Assembly (NCBI RefSeq): GCF_024693525.1
Contig: NZ_JAILKR010000091.1
Coordinates: 1 to 29,940, forward strand
Direction of reading: 5' to 3'
From: Selenomonas sp.
GTDB taxonomy: Bacteria > Bacillota_C > Negativicutes > Selenomonadales > Selenomonadaceae
DNA: 29,940 nucleotides
Below the pieces are notes generated by a model. The model saw only the letters and a list, made by a program, of their open reading frames with translations. It had not been told where the DNA came from and made no database searches. Numbering within the stretch: the stretch's first letter is position 1; each line of letters begins with the position of its first letter. The translations under genes and the position numbers were made by a program. This document shows, one piece after another, positions 1 through 7,140 of this stretch.

Positions 1-246
1 TTTCACCCGCGCATTGGGATTTATCATCGTGCCATGATGTATTGACACCAACATGCGTGAGCCCAGATGCTTATATATTTTCTGATTCTTTACATTGGCA
101 TCATCGCTTCGTTCCTGCTGGACTTCCAATTCTCCGGGCAGCTCCAGCGACAATGACCTGCCATCATCCTGTGGCAGAGATAACAATCGAAAATGTCCGT
201 CCGTCACGCATCGTCTCGGCCACGGGATAACATAGAGAAAAATCAT
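1..246 (-). CDS. Unidentified open frame running off the left edge (doubtful)
   Basis: An ATG at 246 opens 82 codons without a stop to the window edge, beginning MIFLYVIPWP. I do not recognise the product. A second minus frame (ATG at 352, preceded by AAAGG, starting MNKWLGTIGAV with one hydrophobic stretch) overlaps it and stops at 164. Further upstream, a strong GGGGAGG precedes an ATG at 383 that reads only four codons before a stop. A good ribosome site in front of a dead frame, plus two short overlapping frames, would fit a gene broken by frameshifts whose body lies to the left. The remaining bases up to 619 hold only a terminator and two palindromes. Confidence 0.2.
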   Translation of the reverse strand, partial: MIFLYVIPWPRRCVTDGHFRLLSLPQDDGRSLSLELPGELEVQQERSDDANVKNQKIYKHLGSRMLVSIHHGTMINPNARVK

Positions 247-439
247 CCGCTGCCGTCATCTCCGGCGCCCCAGTCTGCCAAATCCAGCTCCCGGGTATCA
301 CCTCATATAGGAACATCATTACCGCACCAATCGTTCCCAACCATTTATTCATCCACGAAAACATCCTTTCAGCTTATTTTCATTTATGATACCTCCCCAA
401 AATTAAGGCGCACCTAGTCTCTTCTTAATATCACATTAA

Positions 440-470
440 GGAAAGCCCCACGCTTACCGTGAGGCTTTCC
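440..470 (-). terminator. Intrinsic terminator-like hairpin
   Basis: GGAAAGCC at 440-447 pairs with GGCTTTCC at 463-470, and CACG at 449-452 pairs with CGTG at 458-461, giving about 12 pairs with one C/A mismatch and a five-base loop. The run of T after the stem is weak on both strands, so direction is uncertain. It most probably ends the membrane-protein gene that stops at 620. Confidence 0.55.
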
Positions 471-574
471 TCGTTCAACTGGCAAAACTGCCTATCTGCT
501 TGTCATTTTCTTGTCTTGTGCACAGCATGCGACTGGGGCAAAGCTTATTCCAGCCGTCTCAAAACGAATGATAA

Positions 575-599
575 TTGACCGGTCAATTTGACTTGTCAA
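575..599. repeat. Tandem TTGAC-NN-GTCAA palindromes
   Basis: TTGACCGGTCAA (575-586) and TTGACTTGTCAA (588-599) lie side by side, one base apart, 20 bases beyond the stop of the membrane-protein gene. Both share TTGAC and GTCAA arms around a variable central dinucleotide. The same motif recurs at 1417, 1456, 4537, 15894, 16948 and 22340. Confidence 0.7.
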
Positions 600-619
600 G
601 ATCACCCTAAAGAAAACAA

Positions 620-1336
620 TTATTTTTGCGGCATTACGAGATAATCATTTCCCTCTTCACCGAAAAGGCTTTCGCCCGAGAAGAATTTCACGGGAACAAT
701 GGTAAGCAAGCCGATGAGGAAATAGATAAAGGCCACGGGGATCAGCGCCACAATGCGCGTCGCCTCGAAGAACGTTCTCCCTTTCTGTATCTCCTGCATG
801 AGCAAATGATAGAACCAGCCGAGCAGCGCCATGCTAATGGCAAACGAACCAAGCTGAATCAGCGGCCACATCTCCGGCTTCTGGAAAAAGAGCCGCATCA
901 CGGCCAATCTGAGGCCAGCCGTCAGGATATACGTTGCCACGATATAGCGGATATAGTTTTTATACCGCAGAAATACCGCAAACCGCCGGCGATTGACCCA
1001 GACAGCGGCCACCACCCAAACGATTGCCGCGGCAACACCAATAGAATAAGCGGCCATCACCAATAAAATCACATTGCCCATGACACTTAACAGCAACCGG
1101 AATAAAAAGTGCCAGACCTTATTCTTATAATTGACATATATCGCCAGGATCAGGAACAAAATAACAGCTATTACTGTTACTATATTGAACAGCATAGCAG
1201 CATCACCATCCCCTTTCCCCGTCATAAACAGGAACGATTTCCCCATACTCAGGGTCTGGACAATTGCCAGCGCCAAAATCCATTTTTTACACCAGCTTAC
1301 ATCAGATGAATTGGTGCGTTCACAAAAAGTACTCAC
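620..1336 (-). CDS. Polytopic membrane protein of unknown function
   Basis: A 238-residue protein with about six hydrophobic segments, a basic cytoplasmic patch (WVNRRRF) and a hydrophilic, acidic C-terminal tail. I do not recognise a family. The reading frame is open upstream to a TTG at 1360, but AGGAGG lies inside that extension (1348-1343), six bases before a GTG at 1336, so the GTG is the likely start. The gene is single and is flanked by TTGACCGGTCAA palindromes: one about 80 bases upstream of the start (1417-1428) and one just past the stop (575-586). This may mean a shared regulator or just the local hairpin family. Other explanations, such as a DUF-type integral membrane protein, cannot be separated by eye. 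Confidence 0.75.
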   Translation of the reverse strand: MSTFCERTNSSDVSWCKKWILALAIVQTLSMGKSFLFMTGKGDGDAAMLFNIVTVIAVILFLILAIYVNYKNKVWHFLFRLLLSVMGNVILLVMAAYSIGVAAAIVWVVAAVWVNRRRFAVFLRYKNYIRYIVATYILTAGLRLAVMRLFFQKPEMWPLIQLGSFAISMALLGWFYHLLMQEIQKGRTFFEATRIVALIPVAFIYFLIGLLTIVPVKFFSGESLFGEEGNDYLVMPQK

Positions 1337-1416
1337 AATAAGCCTCCTTTGATTTTGCAACGTGAAACAATCCGTATTATACCCTTTAATTCTTATAGCT
1401 TACTTAACGTTTCCCA

Positions 1417-1428
1417 TTGACCGGTCAA
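1417..1428. repeat. TTGACCGGTCAA palindrome upstream of the 620-1336 gene
   Basis: A perfect 12-base palindrome stands alone, not as part of a larger hairpin, in the promoter-side region of the membrane-protein gene. An isolated copy in this place is the best case in the window for an operator role (TetR-like or GntR-like sites often have this form), but no regulator is assigned. Confidence 0.5.
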
Positions 1429-1449
1429 CCTTCCGTAAAAATACAACGA

Positions 1450-1487
1450 GCGGCCTGACAAGTCAAAATCTGACTTGTCAAACCGCC
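1450..1487 (-). terminator. Hairpin of the TGAC-NN-GTCA family, end of the DUF488 gene
   Basis: TGACAAGTCA (1456-1465) pairs fully with TGACTTGTCA (1471-1480) around AAATC. Two mismatches follow, then GCGG/CCGC pairs extend the stem. It sits six bases past the stop of the DUF488 gene. It lacks a strong T tail on the minus strand, so termination is probable rather than certain. Confidence 0.5.
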
Positions 1488-1492
1488 CATTC

Positions 1493-1858
1493 TTACATAT
1501 TCCGCCGCAGCCACTCCCGCAGCACCAGTACATGATTTTCCTGCTCGTTTTTCGCCGCATACACCAAGGTCACATTCTGCGCCACTAACAGCTCTCGGCA
1601 ATGGGCAGCAAAGGCCGCCGCCCCTTCACTAGCTGCCAGTTCTTCCTGGTAGGCCTCCGCAAAGCCATCAAAGGGCATCTCGCCTTGATGATACAAGCGC
1701 CGGATTTCGGTACTAGGCGTAATGACCTTGGCCCATTCATCGAGATGAGCCGCTTCCTTCTTGATGCCTCGCGGCCACAATCTATCCACCAGTATCCGGT
1801 ATCCATCACTTTCCTCTGGCGGTTCATAGATGCGCTTGAGTAAAATCCTGTTCTCCAT
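1493..1858 (-). CDS. DUF488 family protein (YeaO type)
   Basis: A 121-residue soluble protein that matches the DUF488 family throughout: the N-terminal LLKRIYEPP, then the family hallmark DGYRILVDRLWPRGIKK, a WAKVITPS segment and a C-terminal LVYAAKNEQENHV stretch. The biochemical role of the family is not established, so none is claimed. The frame is open further upstream, but the ATG at 1858 has AAAGGAT at proper distance and gives the usual family length. The gene stands alone, with a hairpin at its 3' end and the LysR gene starting its own unit upstream on the same strand. Confidence 0.85.
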   Translation of the reverse strand: MENRILLKRIYEPPEESDGYRILVDRLWPRGIKKEAAHLDEWAKVITPSTEIRRLYHQGEMPFDGFAEAYQEELAASEGAAAFAAHCRELLVAQNVTLVYAAKNEQENHVLVLREWLRRNM

Positions 1859-1988
1859 AAGCAATCCTTTCTGCAAGCCCTCCCTCCATCTGCCCCTATC
1901 TAGGAATACCTTAGCACATCCCATCCCCATTTGCTGTCAGCTTTATCACAGCCCCACGCGAATTTTACCTAGATAAAGGCTGCGCGTA

Positions 1989-2864
1989 TTATATAAGTTC
2001 TGCCACAGTTTCACGGATACATTCGATTAACTTTCTGGTGGCAGGCGATGCTTCTTTGAGACACGGCACAGCTATGCCCATCTCGAAGTATTGGGGCGGA
2101 GAAAAGGATGCCAGTTCTACCTGACCGTGCCATTTTTGTGAAATCAACCTTTGATTGAGGCTTACCCCCAGCCCGGCTTCTACCATGTTGTAAGCGGTAA
2201 ACGCCTCCTGGGTGGAATAGCGCAGATTCATCGACAGATTTTCGCCCTGCAGCAGCCTATCCAAATCCGTATCCTGTTGGGGCAGCGGCTGGATAAAAGT
2301 CTCTCCCTCCAGCATTTTCGGCGTGAGCTGTTTTTCTCTGATCAGCGGGTGTCCCTGGGGCAGCCATGCCACCATCTCATCACGGTATAAGGGAATCCAT
2401 TCGTAATCTACGTCGGACAGTCTCGCACCCACGCAGATATCCAGACGGCGGCTGGCCAGCAGGGGGGCCAGATCACGGTTGCTGCGTTCCAGCATATTCA
2501 CACGGATATGCGGATACCGTTTCTGGAATTTGCGAATAATCTGCGGCATCCACATAAACGATACACTATAGTAACAGCCCACGGAAACCGTGCCCCGTAC
2601 CAGGCCGCAAATATCCCCGCTGTATTCCTCCACCTGCTGGCAGGCACGAACAATATTTTCCAGCAAGGGCAGTATCCTATGACCGTTATCGGTGAGTTGT
2701 ACACCGCCTCTGACACGGGCAAAAACCCGGAATCCCAGTTCTTCCTCCAACGCATTTATCATGCGGGTGATGCCTGACTGGGTGTACCCCAGTTCCTGTG
2801 CTGCCGCTGTAAAGCTCCCCCTCTGGGCAGCCACTAGGAAAGCCCGGCATTTGATGGCGTCCAT
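1989..2864 (-). CDS. LysR-family transcriptional regulator, divergent from azlCD
   Basis: A 291-residue LysR-type regulator. Residues 1-60 carry the winged helix-turn-helix (FLVAAQRGSFTAAAQELGYTQSGITRMINALEEELG, of which AAQELGYTQSGITR is the recognition part), followed by the usual linker and a periplasmic-binding-like effector domain. The start is the ATG at 2864, with AGGAG upstream; the longer open frame begins inside the operator region. The gene is transcribed away from azlCD, and the 130-base gap contains a 10-base inverted repeat with a T-N11-A-like core, the classical LysR arrangement. By inference it senses a branched-chain or other amino acid and activates the exporter genes. Confidence 0.9.
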   Translation of the reverse strand: MDAIKCRAFLVAAQRGSFTAAAQELGYTQSGITRMINALEEELGFRVFARVRGGVQLTDNGHRILPLLENIVRACQQVEEYSGDICGLVRGTVSVGCYYSVSFMWMPQIIRKFQKRYPHIRVNMLERSNRDLAPLLASRRLDICVGARLSDVDYEWIPLYRDEMVAWLPQGHPLIREKQLTPKMLEGETFIQPLPQQDTDLDRLLQGENLSMNLRYSTQEAFTAYNMVEAGLGVSLNQRLISQKWHGQVELASFSPPQYFEMGIAVPCLKEASPATRKLIECIRETVAELI

Positions 2865-2889
2865 CCTGCGTAACTCCTTTCTCCATGAC

Positions 2890-2916
2890 AAAAAATCATG
2901 CGAACTATGATTTTTT
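2890..2916. promoter_or_regulatory. Probable LysR operator between the regulator and azlC
   Basis: AAAAAATCAT (2890-2899) and ATGATTTTTT (2907-2916) form a perfect 10-base inverted repeat with a seven-base spacer. The ATCAT/ATGAT halves fit a LysR box. It lies 26 bases upstream of the regulator start and about 80 bases upstream of azlC, suited to both autoregulation and activation. Confidence 0.7.
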
Positions 2917-2994
2917 GCATGTTGTATCATGTTTATTTTTATTGTAATCTATCTGTAACATTTCAGCAAGCGCATACCTAGGAGGAGCACAAAC

Positions 2995-3747
2995 ATGTCT
3001 ACAGAAACTACAAACAGCACATCCCCCAGCATGCATCCTGCTTGGCGGGCATTGCAGACGGCATTCCCCTATACCATGCCCATCTTTGCCGGTTTTCTCC
3101 TTATCGGCATTGCCTATGGTGTCTTCATGAATGCTTCCGGCTTTAGTTTCATCTATCCTGCCCTGATGAGCCTGCTTATTTTTGCTGGTTCGGTGGAATT
3201 CCTGACAGTCCCCATGCTGCTGGCCCCCTTCAATCCCCTGCATGCCTTCCTGGTGGCGCTGATTGTCAATGCCCGGCATATTTTTTATGGCATATCCATG
3301 CTGGAAAAATACCGAGGGCATGGCCTGAAAACGCCTTATCTCATTTACGGCATGTGTGATGAAAGCTTTTCCATCAACTTCACCGCAAAAATCCCTGCGG
3401 ATATCGACAAGGGCTGGTTCTTCTTCTGGGTGACGCTGCTCAATCATCTTTACTGGGTGGGCGGGGCCACCATTGGCGGGCTGTGCGGCTCCCTGCTGAC
3501 CTTTGACACCCGTGGGCTTGACTTCGTGCTGACAGCCATGTTTGTCAGCATCTTTACGGAGCAATGGCTGCTGGAGGAAAGCCACCAAAGTTCCCTTGCC
3601 GGCATCGCAATTTCCCTCCTGTGCCTCATGCTATGGGGACCGGAACATTACCTTATCCCCACCCTGCTGGCAATTTTCGCTGTCTTTGCCCTGGGCCGCC
3701 ATTACTTCGCCCCCGCCAGAAAGGAGCCGGAACATGTCACTGACTGA
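2995..3747 (+). CDS. azlC: AzlC family branched-chain amino acid exporter, large subunit
   Basis: A 250-residue inner-membrane protein of the AzlC (YgaZ) family. Visible family features are the N-terminal FPYTMPIFAGFLLIGIAYG, the SLLIFAGSVEFLTVP helix, the VNARHIFYGIS motif and MCDESFSI, followed by more helices. With the small AzlD subunit it forms a two-component exporter for leucine, valine and analogues such as azaleucine. A strong AGGAGG lies upstream of the ATG. The gene overlaps azlD by 14 bases, so the two are translated together. The divergent LysR gene is the likely regulator. No frameshift or missing segment is apparent. Confidence 0.93.
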   Translation: MSTETTNSTSPSMHPAWRALQTAFPYTMPIFAGFLLIGIAYGVFMNASGFSFIYPALMSLLIFAGSVEFLTVPMLLAPFNPLHAFLVALIVNARHIFYGISMLEKYRGHGLKTPYLIYGMCDESFSINFTAKIPADIDKGWFFFWVTLLNHLYWVGGATIGGLCGSLLTFDTRGLDFVLTAMFVSIFTEQWLLEESHQSSLAGIAISLLCLMLWGPEHYLIPTLLAIFAVFALGRHYFAPARKEPEHVTD

Positions 3748-4063
3748 ACAGATCATCACCGTATTGATGGTGGTGGCAGCCACATCCCTCACCCGCTTTT
3801 TATCCTTTGCCCTTTTTCCTGCCCCGGAGCGCACCCCTGATTTTGTCCGCTATCTGGGCAAAGTCCTGCCGGCAGCTGTCTTTGGCTTCCTGGTTGTTTA
3901 CTGCCTGCGGGGAGTGGATTTGACCGCGGGCAGCCATGGGCTGCCCGAAGCTGCCGCCGTTGCCGTCACCGCCTTCATCCAGGCCCGCACCCATCAGATG
4001 CTGCTGGCCATCGGCGGCGGCACCGCCCTCTATATGGTGCTTGTGCAGCTTGTCTTCCGCTGA
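3734..4063 (+). CDS. azlD: AzlD family branched-chain amino acid exporter, small subunit
   Basis: A 109-residue membrane protein of the AzlD (YgaH) family with four hydrophobic helices and the family sequence TSLTRFLSFALFP, then PDFVRYLGKVLPAAVFGFLV. It is the small partner of AzlC. The open frame extends far upstream within azlC, but AAGGAG lies seven bases before the ATG at 3734, which overlaps the last 14 bases of azlC. The length matches the family. A hairpin (4091-4125) follows the stop. Confidence 0.9.
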   Translation: MSLTEQIITVLMVVAATSLTRFLSFALFPAPERTPDFVRYLGKVLPAAVFGFLVVYCLRGVDLTAGSHGLPEAAAVAVTAFIQARTHQMLLAIGGGTALYMVLVQLVFR

Positions 4064-4090
4064 GCTATTCCTTTTTTCCCATAACCAGCC

Positions 4091-4125
4091 AACCGCTCCA
4101 CAGGATTATAGCCTGTGGGGCGGTT
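4091..4125 (+). terminator. Hairpin after azlD
   Basis: AACCGC and CCACAGG (4091-4104) pair with CCTGTGG and GCGGTT (4112-4125) with one T/G mismatch and a seven-base loop. The T tail is weak, and an ATG for the HxlR remnant begins six bases later, so it may end the azlCD transcript or belong to the leader of the lost gene. Confidence 0.5.
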
Positions 4126-4130
4126 ATCTT

Positions 4131-4260
4131 ATGACACATCAATGGAACAGCATTTACAACCATTTACGGCTGGGATACGCAGCCAAAAGCGCGTACAATA
4201 TCCACTGTCCGTTAGAATACGGGCTGGAAATCTTCGGGGGAAAATGGATACCTGTCCTAT
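4131..4260 (+). pseudogene. HxlR-family regulator, N-terminal remnant
   Basis: From the ATG at 4131 the frame reads about 40 residues ending in CPLEYGLEIFGGKW, which is the signature of the start of HxlR-type winged-helix regulators (a conserved Cys, then GGKW). After IPVLW the similarity stops, and a different reading frame with EamA transporter sequence takes over. The rest of the DNA-binding domain is missing, so the fragment cannot work. It is the left half of a deletion joint. Confidence 0.7.
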
Positions 4261-4506
4261 GGTGCTACTCTGTTTGGCTATGGCATGTGGAGTGTACTGC
4301 TGGGAAAATATACTGCCGCAAAAGTAGCACCGCTTTCCCTGCTGATTCCTGTAATTGGCCTGGCCATTGCTCAAATCATCCTGCACGAACCCATTACCGG
4401 CCTGCAGCTGGCAGGCTGCGGCATTATCATGCTGGGACTGATTGTCAGCCTGTTACCCCAACTCTGGCAATCTATCCCCCACAGATCCGATGCCTCCCAA
4501 TGGTGA
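4255..4506 (+). pseudogene. EamA/DMT-family transporter, C-terminal remnant
   Basis: The frame that reads YGATLFGYGMWSVLLG from about 4257 continues through AAKVAPLSLLIPVIGLAIA and GLQLAGCGIIMLGL to the stop at 4506. This is the last 80 or so residues of an EamA-type ten-helix metabolite exporter (the last three helices of the second EamA repeat). The first two thirds of the gene are gone and there is no ribosome site at the joint. HxlR regulators often sit next to EamA exporters, so the original locus was probably such a pair that lost its middle. Confidence 0.75.
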
Positions 4507-4525
4507 CGAGGGCTAGCTTCCACGT

Positions 4526-4574
4526 AAACAGGCGGTCTGACATGTCAAGATTTGACATGTCAGACCGCCTGTTT
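4526..4574. terminator. Perfect 23-base-pair hairpin with TGACATGTCA cores
   Basis: Bases 4526-4548 are the exact reverse complement of 4552-4574 around the loop GAT. Each arm contains the smaller palindrome TGACATGTCA. It lies between the EamA remnant (plus) and the ArsC-like gene (minus), so it probably serves as a two-way terminator. It belongs to the same hairpin family as 1450-1487 and 16944-16996. Confidence 0.7.
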
Positions 4575-4581
4575 GCGCAGG

Positions 4582-4929
4582 TTATCCCTTTGCTGCCTGC
4601 CAGCTTTTCCAAATCTCCGGCTCATAACCAACGGTTGACTCTTTGCCGTTCCTTACGATTGGTGTCTTTATGACCTGCTGATTCTCCAGAAGCGTCGTAA
4701 GCTTATCGGCCATATAGTTTACGCGGGCTAAGGCGTCTTTATCCTTGCAATCCGGATTGATCATCCCATCGATGCCTCCATGGTCCCTGGCCACGGACTG
4801 GAATTCGCCTTTGCTCATGCCCTTGTCCAGCAGGTCGACAAACTGGAACTTTATTCCACGCTCCTTAAAGAACCGCTGGGCTTTCTTCGTATCGTTACAC
4901 TTCTTGGTGCCGAAAATCTGTATATTCAT
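4582..4929 (-). CDS. ArsC/Spx family protein (arsenate reductase-like)
   Basis: A 115-residue thioredoxin-fold protein. It starts MNIQIFGTKKCNDT, where Cys11 is the conserved family cysteine, and has IKTPIVRNGK with the cis-proline segment near residue 90. The family includes arsenate reductase ArsC, Spx and YffB. The ArsC arginine triad cannot be matched with confidence, and KKCNDTKKAQRFFKERGI fits the YffB-like branch, so arsenate reduction is not claimed. GAAGG precedes the ATG at 4929. Its first 35 bases overlap the 3' end of the DUF5662 gene, which implies coupled translation. A 23-bp hairpin follows the stop. Confidence 0.85.
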   Translation of the reverse strand: MNIQIFGTKKCNDTKKAQRFFKERGIKFQFVDLLDKGMSKGEFQSVARDHGGIDGMINPDCKDKDALARVNYMADKLTTLLENQQVIKTPIVRNGKESTVGYEPEIWKSWQAAKG

Positions 4930-5503
4930 ATTTTCCTTCTTTCACAACTGATGCATAAATTTTTCGCAGAGACTTGGGCCGCAACAAGTTCAAATCCTCC
5001 GTCGCCGCCAGCTGACTGAGTATCGTTTCCACAAAAGCCTGCATGTTCGGGCTCATGCCAACACCGGTGGCACATTTATTCTGCCACCATTCGTATTCGG
5101 CCTGAAAGGTGAACTCATCCCGGCCGTAGGCCTTAGCCGCCCCTAAGCAGTCACAAATCATTTCCACCGCGTATTTATAGGGCATATCCTGTGGATGGGC
5201 GCCATGGTCAAAATTATCCCACCAAGCCTCATAATGATGGAGATTCCGTCCATGATGGTGAATCCAGGCCATGGACAGGCCATTGTTTTCCCGTTTGCAG
5301 ATCTTTATCGGCGAAACCTTGCCATTGTAATATTTTACGCTTTCGATAAACTCTGTCGGCGAAAATTTCGACCAGTCGTGCATAAAACCTTGCCACGGAA
5401 TCCCCGCAATGCAGCAAAACCGAAACACCCAATATTTATGACGCAGGATCATCCAAGTATGACCACAGACACGTTCCACCAGATTCACAAGCCCAGCCTC
5501 CAT
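4895..5503 (-). CDS. DUF5662 family protein
   Basis: A 202-residue soluble protein rich in His and Trp. It matches DUF5662 as I recall it: FMHDWSKFSPTEF, then WIHHHGRNLHHYEAWW, then YKYAVEMICDCLGAAKAYG. The His/Asp/Glu pattern could bind metal, but no activity is established. The start is unclear: the ATG at 5503 has AGGA twelve bases upstream and a TTG at 5512 has it three bases upstream. The 3' end overlaps the ArsC-like gene by 35 bases, so both belong to one transcript. Confidence 0.75.
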   Translation of the reverse strand: MEAGLVNLVERVCGHTWMILRHKYWVFRFCCIAGIPWQGFMHDWSKFSPTEFIESVKYYNGKVSPIKICKRENNGLSMAWIHHHGRNLHHYEAWWDNFDHGAHPQDMPYKYAVEMICDCLGAAKAYGRDEFTFQAEYEWWQNKCATGVGMSPNMQAFVETILSQLAATEDLNLLRPKSLRKIYASVVKEGKYEYTDFRHQEV

Positions 5504-5573
5504 TATCGACAATTATCCTGTATCAAGTATAATGCCTTTGGCCGCTTCTGTACATTCCCAAAAATTTTCGCTG

Positions 5574-7079
5574 TCAATCCTTTTTGCCTATTCGCTTTCC
5601 CGAAGAACCGATGGATTCCGTGGGACATACCAATACACAAAGATGACAGCCCACGCATTTCTTGGCATCGAGGATTGGCCGCCGCCCTTCATCGAAGCAA
5701 ATGGCCTGGTGACCGCCATCCATGCAGGAAATCTGGCAACGGCCACAGCCGATGCAAGTCTTGCGGTTAAATTTCGGATAGACGATGCTTTCCCGCTCCA
5801 AGGCATCCGTCGTAGCACTGACGGATGCGAGGCCTAGTCCTACCACCTCTCTTACCTGATTAAATCCCTTGGCCTGCAAATAATAGGCCAGGCCGGACTT
5901 CAAATCCTCAATGATACGATAACCGTACTGCATGACTGCCGTCGTCACCTGAATGGAGCCGGCGCCAAGCAGCATAAATTCCAACGCGTCCTGCCAGGTC
6001 TCCACGCCCCCCATGCCGCTTAAATACAGCCCACGAAGCTTTGGATTCTGCGCGAGCTCTGCCACAAAGCGCAAGGCAATCGGCTTTACAGCGTTGCCGC
6101 TATAGCCCCCTACCGCTGACCTGCCATTGACGTCGGGACTGCTGACATAGGTATCGGGATTTACTGCCATCAAACTTTTGATGGTGTTAATGGCCGAAAG
6201 ACCATCCGCCCCACCAGCTAATGCCGCTTCTGCCGCAGGGCTCATGCGGGCCACATTGGGCGTGAGTTTTGCTAAGATAGGGATGCTGGTTCCGCGCCTA
6301 GCGGCGGCGGTGAAGCGCTCCACCAGCGCCGGTACCTGACCGATATCGGACCCCAGCCCCTCTTCCATCATGTTGGGGCAGGAAAAATTCAGTTCCAGAG
6401 CATCGGCACCATTTTCCTGACACAGCCGGGCAAGCTCTGTCCACTCCGCATCATTTTGCCCCATGATGGAGGCCAGAATAAATTTCTGCGGATAATTCTT
6501 TTTGAGCTGCCGAAAGATCGCCATGTTTTCCGCCACACTATGGTCGGACAACTGCTCGATGTTTTTAAAGCCCATCATACTGCCATCCGCGCTGTAAATC
6601 GCCGAAAACCGCGGTGACGCCTCCCGGATAGGAAAGCCACAAATGGTCTTGAAGGACACCCCGGCCCAGCCAGCTTCAAAGGCACGGGCACACATATCAT
6701 AATTGCTGCCCACCACCGACGAGGCCAGCAAAAAAGGATTTTCCAGTGGAATCCCGCAAAGCTCGGTTCGCAAAGCCTCTTCCTCATCCGGCATAGCCTG
6801 GGTAAGCTTCGGCTTTACCTCCTCCTGCAGCGATTGCATAATCTTTTGAATCGGCACTTCCCCGCCCTTCACGCAGGCCGCTTCACAGGGAACAGCACAG
6901 GCGGCACAGCCCGTTTCCTTTGGCAAGCGGGCCGCCGCGCATTTCTCATTTTCAAACCAAATACTGCGAATCTGCCGGGATGGTTCTAGCGCCTTCGGAC
7001 AGGCCTTATCGCATGGAGCATCCAAACAAAGAACACAATTTTGCACATACCTACGACTCCCTTTTCTTCCATGAATCAT
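5574..7079 (-). CDS. preA: PreA-type dihydropyrimidine dehydrogenase with extra N-terminal Fe-S module
   Basis: A 501-residue flavoprotein. Residues 15-27 (C15, C18, C23, C27) and 58-69 (C58, C61, C65, C69) form two cysteine clusters of the kind found at the start of PreT, GltD and mammalian dihydropyrimidine dehydrogenase. Residues about 105-420 are the FMN-binding dihydroorotate-dehydrogenase-like barrel, with LELNFSCPN placing the catalytic Cys at 234. The C-terminus has two ferredoxin motifs (C442/445/448/452 and C475/478/481/485). Ordinary PreA lacks the N-terminal clusters and uses PreT for them, so this looks like an exchange of modules. No preT or hydantoinase gene is nearby. The likely role is NAD(P)H- or ferredoxin-linked reduction of uracil/thymine. 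GGGAGGG precedes the ATG at 7079. Confidence 0.88.
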   Translation of the reverse strand: MIHGRKGSRRYVQNCVLCLDAPCDKACPKALEPSRQIRSIWFENEKCAAARLPKETGCAACAVPCEAACVKGGEVPIQKIMQSLQEEVKPKLTQAMPDEEEALRTELCGIPLENPFLLASSVVGSNYDMCARAFEAGWAGVSFKTICGFPIREASPRFSAIYSADGSMMGFKNIEQLSDHSVAENMAIFRQLKKNYPQKFILASIMGQNDAEWTELARLCQENGADALELNFSCPNMMEEGLGSDIGQVPALVERFTAAARRGTSIPILAKLTPNVARMSPAAEAALAGGADGLSAINTIKSLMAVNPDTYVSSPDVNGRSAVGGYSGNAVKPIALRFVAELAQNPKLRGLYLSGMGGVETWQDALEFMLLGAGSIQVTTAVMQYGYRIIEDLKSGLAYYLQAKGFNQVREVVGLGLASVSATTDALERESIVYPKFNRKTCIGCGRCQISCMDGGHQAICFDEGRRPILDAKKCVGCHLCVLVCPTESIGSSGKRIGKKD

Positions 7080-7140
7080 AACGCACCCTCCCATCAATCC
7101 GAAACTATCCTCACATTTTCTTTACGTATTTTCTTTCCGC

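Noticed and set aside
1931..1988. Possible terminator of the LysR gene (CAGC-TTTATC / GATAAAGCTG)
   Set aside because: The loop is long, one arm has a bulge and no T run follows, so it is not listed as a feature.
2905..3588. A 227-codon open frame on the minus strand opposite azlC
   Set aside because: It is antisense to a clear AzlC gene, has no ribosome site and shows the low-complexity composition of a shadow frame.
4582..4929. Arsenic resistance function for the ArsC-like gene
   Set aside because: No arsR, arsB or acr3 gene is near, and the ArsC arginine triad could not be matched.
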